Source of the DNA: Anastatus disparis
Lineage: Eukaryota > Arthropoda > Insecta > Hymenoptera > Eupelmidae
Reading direction: 5' to 3'
DNA: 64,000 bases
Assembly (NCBI GenBank): GCA_017163975.1
Contig: JAFFSR010000240.1
Coordinates: forward strand, 124,001 to 188,000
Shown one piece after another: positions 21,896 to 35,612 of the stretch (position 1 is its first letter; each line of letters begins with the position of its first letter). The translations under genes were made by a program, and so were the position numbers. The notes beneath the pieces were generated by a model. The model ran no database searches. It was not told where the DNA came from and worked only from the letters and a program-made list of their open reading frames with translations.

Positions 21896-23367
21896 TTTGC
21901 GTTGACTAATCTATTTGTTCAAATATACAAATAAATTATTTAACATAAATATGGCTTTGACTATACGGAAATTAAATAAATTTGATTTAAGTACGTAAAA
22001 GATATTAATTTTTTGGGCAAACCAATTTTTGCGTAACCTTATTCATTCCCTTAAAATTATCAATTTAATGTAAGTACTTAAAAAATTGATGATAATTACA
22101 TTTTATGCTGTAATGTCTGCTATAACGTAGGGCTTTCAATTATTTTGATGTTTAATTAAATATAACCGCCAAAATATTTATTGTGTCAAGCGAAAGGGTC
22201 TCTCTCGGTATAAGACAGGGACACTTCGTATAAATTTATTAAGGTTTTATTTTTATACTTTTATTCAATTTTTTTTTTACCAGAAATCTTATCCATACTT
22301 GACCTCTTTGTTTTTTACGTTCTTTCATTCATCAGATTTTCTTGTCATCCGTATTTTTCTTTTAAAGAAAGATTCAAAACGATACACTGCACCAAGTAGT
22401 TATAAAATTCATTCTTCAATGTTCTTTTGTCATTTATATTATCTTGTGGTTCAAATTAATGTATGTATAAATGCAAGGTAAAAAAAAATGAGTTTTAATA
22501 TTTGTTTATCGAAATAGAATTTAAAAGAAAAGAATGAAAAGGGCAAGGTGAAAAATTTTTTTTTATCAATCATCGTTAATGAGTAAGTAGATATTCATCT
22601 CATTCATCATATTTTTATTACATTTATAATAAGAATTTAAATAAATGAGAGTCCGGAAATAAAAAGAGCACATAGCAAATGTTATTTAAATTACTCTTTT
22701 CATTTCTGGATCCTCAATTGTGTGCGTGATCAACTATTTAAAATGAAAAATATAATTTTATTTTATAAAACGCACATGTATGACAAGCCACTTCTACACA
22801 GAAATAATTGAACTTGATCACCCATCGTTTAGGATTTCCAAATGTATATGATAACATCGTACAATTTATCATAAGAAAATTGTAAATTATCTTTTGAATT
22901 TCGGATATAATGATTACTTTGCAATTAGCTAACCTGATACATGTTTTTTTTCTTCAAATTATATAGAGATTCGTATTTACATGGATTATTCTGTTGATGT
23001 AATTCAAAATATAATAGTTAGAATTTCCTGCAAAGAGAAATGCATCAGGTTATATTGAAGTCAATCAACTGTGATGAGAAGCTCGATACATAATTTGAAG
23101 TTTTCTTACGCCTCTGATAAAATATGCAATGTTACCGACTCACACATTCGAAAAAATATTCTTAAAAGTCAGTGTACAATCTTTATTTTATTGATATATT
23201 TTTTAAATAAATAAAGTATTCAAATTGTTACTTCAAAATAATGTTATAATGAATGTGTATTGTACATATTCAAATAATAATAAGAGTAATTAATATGATT
23301 TCAAGTTTATTAAAGTTTCCGTATCATCAATTATTGTATTTATTTACCCCTCTACTTTCAAGGGGAG
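21896..23367. other. AT-rich stretch with one hairpin and one repeat copy
   Basis: 22645-22716 is an imperfect hairpin (GAGTCCGGAAATAAAAAGAG against CTCTTTTCATTTCTGGATCC) of precursor-like size. 23088-23160 is a third copy of the end sequence of the element at 16468-16871 (TAAAATATGCAATGTTACCG). No genes recognised. Confidence 0.4.
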
Positions 23368-24017
23368 ATCCCTACCTCCAGGAAACAGATTTAGCTGAAA
23401 CTGCGGGTTATGATTTTGATGAAAAAAAATTAACCCGTGTTTTTTCTTTTCATCTAATAGGCCCTAGAGATCAAGATATAGACATTTTTCCAAAAATATA
23501 GTGAAAAGAATCGCTTTCAAGAACTTAAATAGCCAAAAAATTAAAACTTTTACAGAAAAATGTATATAAAATAAAAGAAAGTAAAAATTAAATACTTTAA
23601 TTTAAATTATGGTGCATTAAAAAAGCTTTAGTGGTTCAAAAGTTATAGATAATTTAAAATATACCTATGGAATAAAATGAAAAATTCATCATGCGTTACA
23701 TGCTAAAAATATTAACAAATATGTAGTAATATTAATTTAAGCATAACTTCTGATCCGTAAAAGCTTTTTTAATGCACTAAAACTTAAATTAAAGTATTTA
23801 ATTTGTGCTTTCTTTTATTTTTTATATATTTTTCCGTAAAAGATTTAGATTCTTAGCTATTTAAGTTTTTGAAAGCGCTTCTTTTCACTACATTTAAAAA
23901 ATAGCTATATCTTGGTTTCTAGGGCCTATTAGACGAAAAGAAAAAACACAGGCTCAATTTTTTTCATCAAAAAATCATGTCCCGCAGTTTCTAAATCCGT
24001 TTCCCGGAGGTAGGGAC
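23368..24017. mobile_element. 650-bp foldback element
   Basis: Left end TCCCTACCTCCAGGAAACAG, then ATTTAGC, mirrors the right end CTAAATCCGTTTCCCGGAGG then TAGGGA. Matching continues through CTGCGGG...ATGATTTT and the inner arms (GGTGCATTAAAAAAGCTTTA at 23612; AAAGCTTTTTTAATGCACTA at about 23761) to a centre near 23690. Arms are about 300 bp. Non-coding; the 23253-23501 frame lies within the arm and is incidental. No clear target duplication. Confidence 0.85.
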
Positions 24018-27000
24018 TTATCCTTGTTAGTAAAATAGAAAAAAATATGCGCTGATTATGTATATTTTAATAATAAATAATTGCTAAAATTAAATTAAAA
24101 TTTGAGAGAAAAGAACGAGAAGTATAAATTGATATCCAAGCCTAGGTTTTTTTTTATTATAAATAATTTACATTAAATTTAAATTATATAATTTATTTAT
24201 TATTCGAATATTTGTCAACATGTATTTTTTTACGGTAGAGCAAGAGAAATTGAGAGATGAATTTGAAAAATTATATTTTCATAAGAAACGAACTTTATTA
24301 ATAACAATCATGATTTTCAATAAATTTTAAGCGAAAATTATTATAATTTTTTTATGTTATTAAAATCTTTATTTATAAAGAAAATTTCTTTATGGAAAAT
24401 TTTTGCATTTTTTCATAGTTTCTATCATTTTTATTCGGATTATATAATAAATTTTTTTTATAAAAGCGTTACTCGTTTATTCAAAATTATATTTCTGTAA
24501 TTTAACAAGATCAATATTGAACCGCAACGAATCTTTACTCTTTATCTCAGCCCCCAAACCAAATCTACTCTCCGGACACGTAAAGTATGCATGTAATATT
24601 TTGAAATACTCGAAAGGTCCCAGTAATTTATTAGTTAAATTGGGAAATTTTTTGTCCGTCAAGATAATAAATATAAATTATTATCTTTTACTTATATTGA
24701 ATTCCACATATAATGACAATATATTAGTTAATATACCGATTATACTTTTACATTTTAATGGAAATATTTAACGTATTAAAATTTGTAATATAAAATAATT
24801 GTTTCAGCATTATGTATTTTAAAAAAGGTTATTGCGTCATTAAAATTTTTTATTTTTATAATCAAGTGAATAATTTTTATGCAAGACTTAATTTGTAAGT
24901 GTGATATATTATTGTCTGGAATCTTTTAAATAATCAATTTTCTCTTTTCCTTTATTAAAACTCATATTGTCGGGCGAGCGAACGAAAAAAAATTTAGCTA
25001 TTATAGCGTGACGATCTCAATTTCGACAAGATGTCTTTGCACCGGGTAATTCTGTTCCAAGATTCGTAACGAGAATATTCACTGGGTAACGCGTAATTTA
25101 CTTTCTTGAGCGTGACAACCTCGACCGAGTTGTCGGATCCATTGACAAATCATCCGTTGATCCATATGAAGATGAGCGTACCCGCACTGTGTATTTTATC
25201 TTCATTTTCGTTCTACATTTGCGCGTCCGCCTTTTGTTTTTTCTTCAACAAGATTTTCTAGCACTTTTTTTTATTCATTTCTTTTCTTATCTTCTTTAAG
25301 TGAAAAAAATGAGATAAAGTATATTATGAGGTTGTAGCGAAGAAGTGTAACGACGATCATAAGGTTTTTTATAGTGAGCTTATAATGTTAATTTAAAATG
25401 ATGTACTTCACTATCCATTTGTAGCGTGATTAAAGATTTTAACATGTAATAAAAGAAGATCAATGATTATAAAGGTATTAAGAGTATAGGAAATATTTAA
25501 TTTTTATCTTATTTACATAAAGCATATTCTTTTTCTTGTAAATATTTTCAAAAAAAGAAAGGAAAATTACAAATAAAAAATGATGAAGGTTAACCACAAA
25601 AAAATTAAAATTTTATTAAAAAGAATTTATATTTTTGACTTTCAAATGATTTTAAAATAAATAAAAATTAAATTTAAAAAGACAAAAGATATATATCTGA
25701 TTCATGAAAAAAAAGTTTTTAAAATATATAAAAATTTTTAAATGCATAAAAATTTTGATAAATTTTATGATGATGTTGTAAAAATGATATTGTATATTTT
25801 CAAAATAATTATTTAAAAAAATGAATGAAACATTGCCCATAATAAAAAATGTAATAACTAAAATTTATATTATAATTACATCCTAAAAGAATTTAAAAAA
25901 GAATAAAAATGTAAGTACCTGTAATTTCAGATTTATTAACTGTGAAAAGCAAATTCAATGAGTAATATGAAATCAAAGATTAATTATCCAGATTAAAATC
26001 ATATTAAGATAGCATAAATTACGTATACTTAATAAGGTAGAGTGAATAAGAAGAAACATAATTAAAATCACTTTATTAGTATATTAATACAAGAATAATT
26101 TACAAAATACAAAGACTCAAAAAAAGAAATGAATAAAAATTAAATTTAATGAAAAATTTGTGTCTTACAATATGATGCGGGAACTTTAACGGCTTGATGT
26201 AGGTCAAGCTTAAATTAATATAAACTGACTCCCATCTGCTATGTTTTTTTACCTTTTTTCTTTCCTTATACTGAGTTATATTCTGAGAGACAAAACATTG
26301 CTAGCACCCATAACATCTTTAATGAAATCCAACTGTTGAGGTTGCCTTAAATCTCTTCCTCTTTCTCTTTCCACGGTGACAAACGTTTGTAAGGTCATGC
26401 GCGTGTACTTTCATTATCATCACATCTTTCATCTTTATACATCTCATAATAAATACCATAAGGATATAAATTATACAATATTTTCATACTTTTTTTTTAA
26501 ATATACATCAGATTATGTTTTAATTCTGTTATTAAGTAAATACAAATAAGTGAATTTTTTGTTTTATGAATGAAATTAAGTATTTGCACATACGAAAAAA
26601 TTCAGACAATCACTAAGACCGAATCATTGATTTGAATGAATTTTTGAAGATAGCATAAAATGTTGAATAAATATATATACCTAAGGTTTAGAAAGGCTAT
26701 CGAAAAAAAGAATAAATACAGAGAGCATCGGGTAATTTTGTGTTTAAATGTGCAGTTAATTTTTTTTTTATTATCAATATATGCTACTAGTTCCAGAATG
26801 CTATCTTAACTAAAAATTAAAACTTCTAAAGTTAATTATTATTTAGGAGAAGAAAAAATTACTGTTTGATTACGATTCAAGAACTTTTTTTAAAGAAATT
26901 CATAATTTACTTACAGCAAATTTTCAAAGTTCTTTTATAATAAGAAATTGAATAAAAAATTTTCATTCCATTTACAAATTTAAAAAACATGTCAAAGCAA

Positions 27001-27119
27001 ATTAAATGAAATTATTTAATGTTCAGTCGTTAAATAATACTAATCAGGATACCTCGAAATCAAATGACAAAAGTACTGTTTCTTTAATTTTCCTTTGTTT
27101 ATGCATTCATATTGTAAAA
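24018..27119. other. AT-rich stretch, largely featureless
   Basis: A 61-codon minus frame at 24477-24662 lies in GC-richer sequence but starts at TTG and has no recognisable motif. A compositionally distinct block at 24960-25265 is listed separately. A small hairpin (GGCTTGA/TCAAGCT) occurs near 26191. Nothing else supportable. Confidence 0.35.
24960..25265. promoter_or_regulatory. GC-richer block, possible regulatory region or unrecognised exon
   Basis: About 300 bp with clearly higher GC and CG content than both flanks. It contains several TCG-rich stretches and GATCCATTGACAAATCATCC, then a TATTTTATC element. Open frames on both strands (about 38 codons on minus through about 25085-25200; 31 codons on plus from ATG 25165) are too short to call. 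It stands out by composition only. Confidence 0.25.
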
Positions 27120-28190
27120 TTACTATTTACGAAACCCAGAAGCTGATAACAAAATTGCGCCCATGCAGTCATCGGTGATCAACAACTGGAACGGGACTTC
27201 CATCAAGAAATTCTAAGAGATGAAATTTTCATCTGAATTGATCCAAGTAGATCCAATTTTTGAAAACAGTATTTGTGGTTCCTAGGTGGAGAATAAACAC
27301 AAGCGGTAATCAAAAAGTATACATCGGAATTAAGACACTTCATGTTTGCAAAGTCTAGATATGTTCCAATGACCCATTACACCTACGAGGAGTATCTTGA
27401 CTATAATACCGAAGTTTTAAACAAACCAGCGCATTATGGATTACTATATTTACAAAGAGAAATTCATTCGATAATACAAAGCAAAAGTAAAGCATGGTTT
27501 TGATAAAAAAAAGATTAAAGAAGAAAATGAGTGACGGCAAGATGAACTATGACAAAAACATGTGGAACAACGACTTCAAATAGAAAACAAAAGAAAAGGG
27601 TAAAAGCACAGAAACGTAAAGATTATGAAGATTAAATGAAGAAAGCTACAAAAAATTGGATACGGGTTGCAGAAAAAACAGTCAAAAATCGATATAACCA
27701 CTCAATGTCTATATCATGTATCACACAGCAAAATATCAGGAAGTCAACAGTTACTGCAATGGTTCTGAGAACTTGCCGGGGCTATTGTACCTTTTGCCAC
27801 CTTCCACCCTAAGAAGTCAGAAAACAGATTTAGATAAAAAAACAACTGGTATGACGTTTCGTGGATTGAAGAAAATTGATTCAGACCCATCAGTCGTCCT
27901 GCCACTAAGAGCATGATTTAATTGTTAGAGTCAAGGAGACAAAAGACAAAAGTGTACAGAACCTAAATAGGTTGTTCTGTGTCGAAACTGTTGCCGGTTG
28001 AACTGCACGACAATGAATTAATACTATCAGAGACACCAGTGCAACTAGTCACATTGGCAGCATTAGATACAGCGAAATCATTTCCTCCAATACCACAGAT
28101 ATCAGAGACATTATTGTCAGCAACACCATGGATAACAGCAACTCCATCGATTAAATTCTACTATATAGTTAGCAAACACGTTAATTAAGC
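27120..28190 (+). pseudogene. Unidentified coding-like relic
   Basis: Base composition changes from the AT-rich flanks to a codon-like, A-rich mixture. Fragments of open frame occur on the plus strand: FAKSRYVPMTHYTYEEYLDY and NTEVLNKPAHYGLLYLQREI (about 27345-27470), then 27716-27916 (ENLPGLLYLLPPSTL) and 27979-28188 (DTAKSFPPIPQISETLLSAT). Stops and frame changes separate them. I do not recognise the protein. A decayed transposable-element gene or old retrocopy would fit. Confidence 0.3.
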
Positions 28191-28199
28191 AGAATGCGT

Positions 28200-28440
28200 A
28201 AAAATATTCTCTTGTTTTCGGAAAGAGTGAGGGGCGGTGTAGGCTGGTAGACAGTAGCCGGCAAGTTCAGGCTTTGGCTTATTTAGCGAGATGGTATGTT
28301 CTTGCTTTATTTAGTGAGATGACAGGTTATTGCTCTAGGCCTGCGATATGCTCTGAGCTTTTCTGTTTGTATCGTGTGGCGTTGCGCAGCGTAGTGGTCG
28401 GTGGCAGGTACTATCGTTCTATAATGTACTTGCACGAAAT
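28200..28440. other. GC-richer block with internal duplication
   Basis: Contains a direct duplication: GGCTTATTTAGCGAGATGGT at 28273 and TGCTTTATTTAGTGAGATGAC at 28304. Not recognised as any gene. Confidence 0.35.
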
Positions 28441-28460
28441 GTTTATTATTGTAATATAAT

Positions 28461-31400
28461 TGCACATTATATAAACAATAAAAGTAAATTCATAACCTTT
28501 ACTAATAATACCACTACCTCTACTATATTACTAAATCGATGTGAATTAATTGACACGTTTTGAAATAAAATCCAAAAGCTAGAAGTAAAATTAATCATAT
28601 GTAATAACATTCATGAAATATCTGATGCTTTTAAAACTCATAGATGATGTGAAAATGTGAAAAAATGTTTAGACACGACCAATACGAGGCCATTGTTATA
28701 AAATAATTGATATTAAATCACTGAGATCCAGCCTAAGAATTAATTGTGCTTATTTAAATACACCATTAAGTAGAACGTATTCTACACGTGGCTTATTAAT
28801 GATATTATATTTACTTTTTTGAAAAGTACTTACGAGTATACGATGAGGAGAATGTAATTTCAAATAAAGAGATTTAAAAAAAGATATTTTTTGTTGAATA
28901 TGTAAAGTGATACAAATCAATTACAGGATCTTTAAAACTAAAACATTCTTTTGACTTTTCACACGTTTTGAAATAATTGCGAGAGAAAAAGAATAATAGA
29001 ACTTAATAATATCAAGTCATTTTTGTAAATGATTTAATTTTCCAAACATAAATATTTTAATGTAAAACTTGTTACTACTTAATTTCTGAATTCGAAAGAA
29101 TAGGTTTCTATTTAAAAACGAAAATGGCTATTCTATTTAAAAACAAACATGGCTTTATGTTGATCCTAAAATGTTTGTCCATAATTGAAATCAGGGCCAT
29201 CAATAGTTTCCTTGTTAAAAATTACTTTATTCTTACTTTTGAAATTTTAAAATTGATGTTTTCTACAAAAATATTTAAATGTAGTTTGTATTTAAATATT
29301 TTTGACTCATCTTGCATATCCCAATAAATATATTGATTTTCAAAAATATTAAGAATTAAATTTCTTAGTATTTACTGTTAATAATTCTATTAAATAATGC
29401 TTTTATAAAATTTCACTGATGCACTTCATATAGTTTTTACTTATATAATATTGTAAAACTTGTTTTCCTTTTACTTTAGATAAATTATGAAATAAAAAAT
29501 TTTTTGTTGTAAATCAATAAGTCTTTTAACGTAAAGTAATTAATGCTCGAATACAAATACTATTTACAAACTTCATTTTAAGTTGTAGGATATTTAGTAA
29601 TTTTGGTTATTTTTAATTAATAAATGTTTTTGTTACAATAAAGAAGTAAAGATTCATCGATTACTCTAAAATTATCCTTTTTGAAGATAGTTTGAATATC
29701 ATGAGAATAACATAATAAAAATAAATATATATATGATGATGAAAAAATTATATTATTGAATATTATCATAACTAAAATTTTAAAATATTATCATAATTAA
29801 CAACTATTTTAAAATAATAAAGTATCATTAGTGTATTCACATATGAAAAAAATTATTCATCTATGAAGACATTATAAAAATGTACAAAGATATAATTTGA
29901 TAAAGTGAAATCTACATGATTCTTATAATTGGAACGAAAGAATAATTGTTTTTAAAAATTTCAATGAATGAACTTAAAATCAGAGTCGGTGATACACATT
30001 TTTGTACTTATAATTTTATTTACTCAGAAAAATATTTATTGTTATTTAAAAATTTCTGAATAATTGATAGCAAAATTTGTTTTTATTTTGGTAAATAAAC
30101 ATTAATGAAATATCATATTTAAATGGTTTTTCAAAAATCAACTTTATATGTGAGTTACAACATAATTGGAAGAACCTTCAGTCAATCTTTTTAGGTTTCT
30201 ATTTCATTTTCGAAAATTTTATTTTTAGTTTCAACTACTTTATCAAGTAGAATAAACTAAATTTTAAAACTAAAACAATGCAAGGAGAAGGAAGGATTAT
30301 TCAATGTGTCACTAATCGCAAAAAGCTACAGAAAACTTTTAAATGTAATTTTTTTTATACTACTTTTTTTGAACCCAAACAAGTTCTGGATCTTGAACCT
30401 AATAAAATATCAATTGTATTTTTTTTAAGTTAATTGAATTCATAGAAGGATATACTAATATAATAGAAAAACAAATTATTTTTACACTTTTTTGATATTT
30501 TAAAGATAAAAAAAATCGAAAATCTGATTTATGAATTCGTAAGTATGCTGTTCTTTTAAGTTTTTAAAAATTTAATTAGTATATCCTCTAACAAAAGACA
30601 TATTTTTTTTAATTTTCATATTAATAAATTCTACATAGCATTCAAAAAATGGACCTTTTTTTCAAGGTTGTAACTTCGTATAACATATAATTTGCAGCTA
30701 TAAAAGTATTTTGTATGAAAAAAAATTTTTTTAATATTCCCTTTTTTATTTAAACACTAAGAATGAAGATTTTAGAAAATTTTTTTATTAATCACAATAG
30801 CTACATATTTGATCTTGTAAATACTGGCTGGTCAAAATAAAAATAATATAAATGTAATATTTAGTAAGTGGTAAGGTTTTATGTTACATTCAAAGGGTTT
30901 TGTAACAGAATGCAATCTGTCACAATTCATAAAACAAAAGCTAAATTTCGTACATAAGTTATAGCTTTATCATACAGTATGAAATAAATAAAATAAATAA
31001 AATCAATGAAATCTTATTAATAAGTAACAAAAATATTGCCAGACGTTTGCGAGCATTACTCGAGCTTGTATTGTTTGGTGTATTTAATTCTCGATCGCAA
31101 GTTGTAATCAACAAACAGGTGTGTGAAACTTGAATGCACATGCATACACTTCTAAATATTACCAAAACATGTTCACGTTTGCTTTAACCAACTATAAAGT
31201 ATTCAGTTAATGTCTACATTGCATTAAAAATAACTTTTAATAATTTTAATGTTTTGATATTTTATTTAGTAATCAAAAGAATAAAAAAAGTGAACTATCA
31301 AATTGATTAGTAGGTGTTCTAAAAAAACAAATAATTAAAAGATTCTGCATGAAATGTCTTTTGCAATCAAAGATTATTTAAATAAACTGTAATTTAAAAT

Positions 31401-34360
31401 TGAGAAATATGAATGCCAATTGAATTATCAGATCTGGTCTTGTTATTTCCTAATATAACTAATTACTATCGTCTTTTATTCTGGTGTTAATGTCAAATTT
31501 TTTTACTGAAATATTTTCACGACCAAGGTATATGAAATACGTACGAACTAAAGTTAAATTATCAACTGACGGTTTACCCATGTAGTACAAAATTTATAAC
31601 AACATTAATAGTAATAGTGAAAATTTTAACTAAATTTTTTCTCAATCATTGTACACTTTTTAATAATCATTTTTTATTATCAATTTTCCACCACAGGAAT
31701 TTTTTAACATCTTCTCTTTTTAAGAAAAAAAAGTTATTTATACATTTATCAAAAATTATTAATGTACATTGTACCGCTACAATTACGTATCTTTTTTTTC
31801 AATTTCATACTTATTTACAAATTATAAAAAGTATATGATATTTTTTTTATATAAATAATAATATTATGTACAAAGATAAATCCACAAAAAAGCAACAATC
31901 ATTTAAATAACTCTATTTTAAAAGTTACAAAACAAATAAAATTTTTCTAAGTTCAAAACATACATTCTGAAATAATAAATTATTTCCATTTCAAGATAAA
32001 TGATAATCAACATAAAATTACACGCTTTGAAGCCGATCATCTTTCTTCGGTTACTCATATAGAAATAAGTTTCACAGCGTAAAGTAGGCAAAGCAAGCAA
32101 AAAAAGGCAATCATCAGACTAAACCTAAACAAGGAAGTGTTGGAATTTCACATAAGAAAAGCATAACACGATAATTATCAGTCTAAGCTTACATTGAATA
32201 AAAAAAAACTGCGTATTAAACATTGTCTTTTAAAGCCAAAACGAAAAGAATTTTTTTTTCCTTTGTTCTAATATCTTTCTTACGTAATACATAAAATAAA
32301 CATTCCATAATAATATTTACTTTACATCTCACTTACGTATTCGGATCATTTCGCATTATCCATACGTAGATACATCTAATTTCAGAAAATTAAAATTACT
32401 ATAAAAAAAGAGGAAAGAAGAACAGTGAAGGTCTCATTAAAAATTTCAACGTGTTCGAAACAAATCTGTTTAAATACAACTAAAAGTTTTTTTTTATTGA
32501 GGAAATAACTTTTTCCCAAAATTTACGTAATTTATTCCAACTTCCTCTTTGTCCAATGATGATTAATTAATAATACATATCCTTCTAAAATGACTCATTA
32601 TTGTTTTAGAAGAAAAAAAAAGGAAGAAATTTTGTAATCAACGAATTTGGATTAATTCAATAAATTAAAGGTTCACGTACAACGATACACCAAAGTTATC
32701 TCGGCGATTAATGAGCTCGTTAATTGACTGATCGTTGCTCTCTACCCGTTTGACATTCGTCACGCATTTCTATGTGTATACACGTGTATGTATGTGTAGT
32801 TAGGAAGGATTGGTTTACGAGCAGTAACGAATATATTAACCGCGATAGTCAATTGCCATGGATAATTGAACGTTTGCTACTCGAAACACTTGTAATTTGC
32901 GTTTTGATATCTTTCTTTTTATCATAATTAATATTCAATTACAGCGAAATTTAATAGTTTTTTTAAAATCATTTAATTCAATGATTATTGAAATTTGTTG
33001 TTTTAAACTTATATTTTAGTTTTGGAGTTGATCGACTGTCAATAATCAAATAACGTTTCACTGACAAAAAAAAGAAAAAAATACACATCCTTCAAAGTTT
33101 CAAAATTAATAGTAAAATTGAATCTTAATAAGTTCTAATTACTTGTAATTGGTTATATTTACCTTGAACGTTATTATTAAGAAGTCACGTTTCATAGGAA
33201 GTAAAATTGTATGGTAATATATGTTATTATTCTATGAGTACTTATGATCATAATTTTTGAAACTTTGTACATACTTTTTTTCAAAAATCTTAAGTACTGC
33301 ACATTAACGAAATTTTTGAAACTTAAAAATGAATCATAATACAATAATAAAACTTTTTTCCTTGCCTATTTATTATTCTCTTTATAAATAATACTTTTGA
33401 AATAAAAATAAATAATGTTTATAAAATGTTTTCTGCAATTTAAAAGTAGTATATGAAAAAAGTTATAATTTAATTCGAGGAAGTTAAATGTATTTTTTTT
33501 ATTTCCAAAAAATGAAATAAAATTTTATATGACTTTTTTTATCAGTGAAGAATGTTTTAATGAAATAAATTCTGTATTATTTTATTTAAATTTATTTTTA
33601 TAGTGAATATAAATTTAATTTATGATACGTAAATTGTATAAAATGGCATTGTTAAGTTGCATTATATTAAATAATTTTTATTATAATTTAAAAATAAGAA
33701 TCTATTGAATTTTAAAAATTTACACGAAAACGTCCTCTACGTACTTCAACTTCAACAGCTCACATACGAAAGCGTTTTTTTTTTATTTCCATGTTAAAAT
33801 CACTGTAACTCGTACTATAATCAAACATTAAAAAATTATTAGCACGTGTTCATTAAAGACTACAGTATGATTAAAGAAACATAACAGCAGAACAACCAAG
33901 CCATGTGTCCTCGTAAATATAGTGTAATTATCGCGAAAGCCTCAGGAGCAATTATTATGCCGGACGTTCTATTGCTTTAAAATTGAGCTTGACTTTCGAA
34001 CTTCGTGAAAATACAATTTTTTTTATAATGCGGAGAGTTCGTAGCTTTTGAACATCGCTGTTTTAAATGCTCATGAAATTAGAATTATTTAGAAAATTAC
34101 TGGTAGTAGTTTACCGACAGTAAGATTGCGCAAACGATTTTTCAAAATATGAATTATTTATGAAAAGAATATTTTCCAAAATTTAATTATTGTTTTAAAT
34201 TCTATATTTTATATACCAAATGAATTGCTACATTTACGCATTCAAACTTTTTTTTATGTGGGTCGTTACTTTTTATTAGTGTTGATGCATTTAATACTTT
34301 CAGGCATTTTTTGTTTATAAGACTAGATATATTTATAAATAAAGAAAATTGAAATATAAG
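28461..34360. other. Long AT-rich non-coding stretch
   Basis: Nearly 6 kb without recognisable genes or element ends. Near 30430-30600 a weak inverted pair is visible (GGATATACTAAT/ATTAGTATATCC with GAATTCAT/ATGAATTC). One compositionally distinct patch at 32690-32880 is listed separately. It could be a large intron or intergenic DNA. Confidence 0.4.
32690..32880. promoter_or_regulatory. Candidate enhancer-like patch
   Basis: GC-richer than its surroundings. It contains ATTAATGAGCTCGTTAAT (32709), an almost perfect palindrome with two inverted TAAT homeodomain-type half-sites, and further GATAATTGA and TCAATTG sites near 32846-32870, plus a GTATACACGTGTATG palindrome at about 32775. It is called on composition and motif clustering only. 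Confidence 0.25.
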
Positions 34361-34364
34361 AAAA

Positions 34365-34735
34365 GAACGTCAGATCTCGCTGTCCTTTTTTAATAAAAAA
34401 ATTGATTTATTTATATAAACGACAAAGCTGTAACCCAAAATAAAGAGATAGTCTCATCTCGTATCATAAAAAGTAATATTTCATTTAGAAAGGAATAATT
34501 TCTTTTCTTGCTTCGTTTTTAAGAAAAAAAAGAACCTCTTGTTTGTCCTGACCTCTAATTTCAAAGACTTCCAATTTCTTCACGAAACAAAAAAAAATTT
34601 TTTTTCTTATTATTAAAATATGGCTTTCATGTTACGAGATGAGACTATCTATCTATTTTTACTGCTGCTATTTGATTTTACAAACAAATCAATTTTTTTA
34701 TTAGAAAAGAACAGATCCTCTGAGCTGTTCTATTT
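34365..34735. mobile_element. Degenerate foldback element, about 370 bp
   Basis: AGATAGTCTCATCTCGT at 34446 pairs with ACGAGATGAGACTATCT ending near 34651; outside these AATAAAAAAATTGATTT and AAATCAATTTTTTTATT, and AAAAGAAC/GTTCT ends, keep the mirror order. The arms are diverged. No target duplication identified. Confidence 0.55.
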
Positions 34736-34739
34736 TAAA

Positions 34740-35612
34740 ATGAAAAATTTTTATTAAAAAATGTTTATTTTATATAATTTGGATATAAAAGTTTTTTATA
34801 CTTCGCTAAATATTCTTTAATCAATTAAAATTTTTTGATTACAATAAAACTGGTAAGATTTTTATTTTGTAAGCTGAAAAGAGAACACAAACACTACATT
34901 TAAAAGAAAAATAATAATGTGTGTTTATAGTAAACCATTTGATCTATTTTTCATATCATCCATTTTTATAAATATAAGTTATAAATTTGAAAGAAAAAAT
35001 GTAAATTTCCATCAGGAAACCTCACAATATTATTTTGCAAACTCTTATAAATGTTAAAAATCCATGATACTTTTAAAAGGCAATGTGTTTAGTAATGAAG
35101 TTCTGTAACAAACGTGAATGTTCCGTAACAATGTATCTAATGAGAAAGTGATTAGGCAAGTCTCATTTTTATTGCGATTGTCATTTACTTCCGTTTTGTA
35201 ACCTTTTATTTCTTTAAGCAATGGTTACTAGAAAAAAATTTTTAAGAAATCATGATAATTTATATCTTTGAACACTAAAAATTTTATATTTGTGTAGAAT
35301 CATTGCGAATAAAAACTTTTCCTCATTCATTCGTACCGTGAAATATGCATTAATCTTTATAATGCCAGTTTATTTTACGTATCTTAGAGATGTGTAAGTG
35401 AACTATATTGTTTTTTTTAATTCAATCGATTAACATTTTATGTTAGAGGAAGTTAAAAAAAAAACAAAAAATTCAAGTTTGTATAGTCGCAATGAAAGAT
35501 TTAGCGTAATAAATCTTAACGAAACACATTATTTCCGTTTCAGATGGAAACAAAAAATTTTTTAATCTCTTTTAACTTGGTTAAATACGTGGAAGACCTC
35601 ATAAATGGTTAC
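34740..35612. other. AT-rich non-coding stretch
   Basis: No gene, element end or repeat recognised. It precedes the candidate microexon. Confidence 0.35.

Noticed and set aside
23253..23501. 82-residue plus-strand ORF
   Set aside because: Lies across the end and arm of the 650-bp foldback; no protein similarity recognised.
24477..24662. 61-residue minus-strand ORF
   Set aside because: Starts at TTG, no motif, and an opposite-strand frame is equally open.
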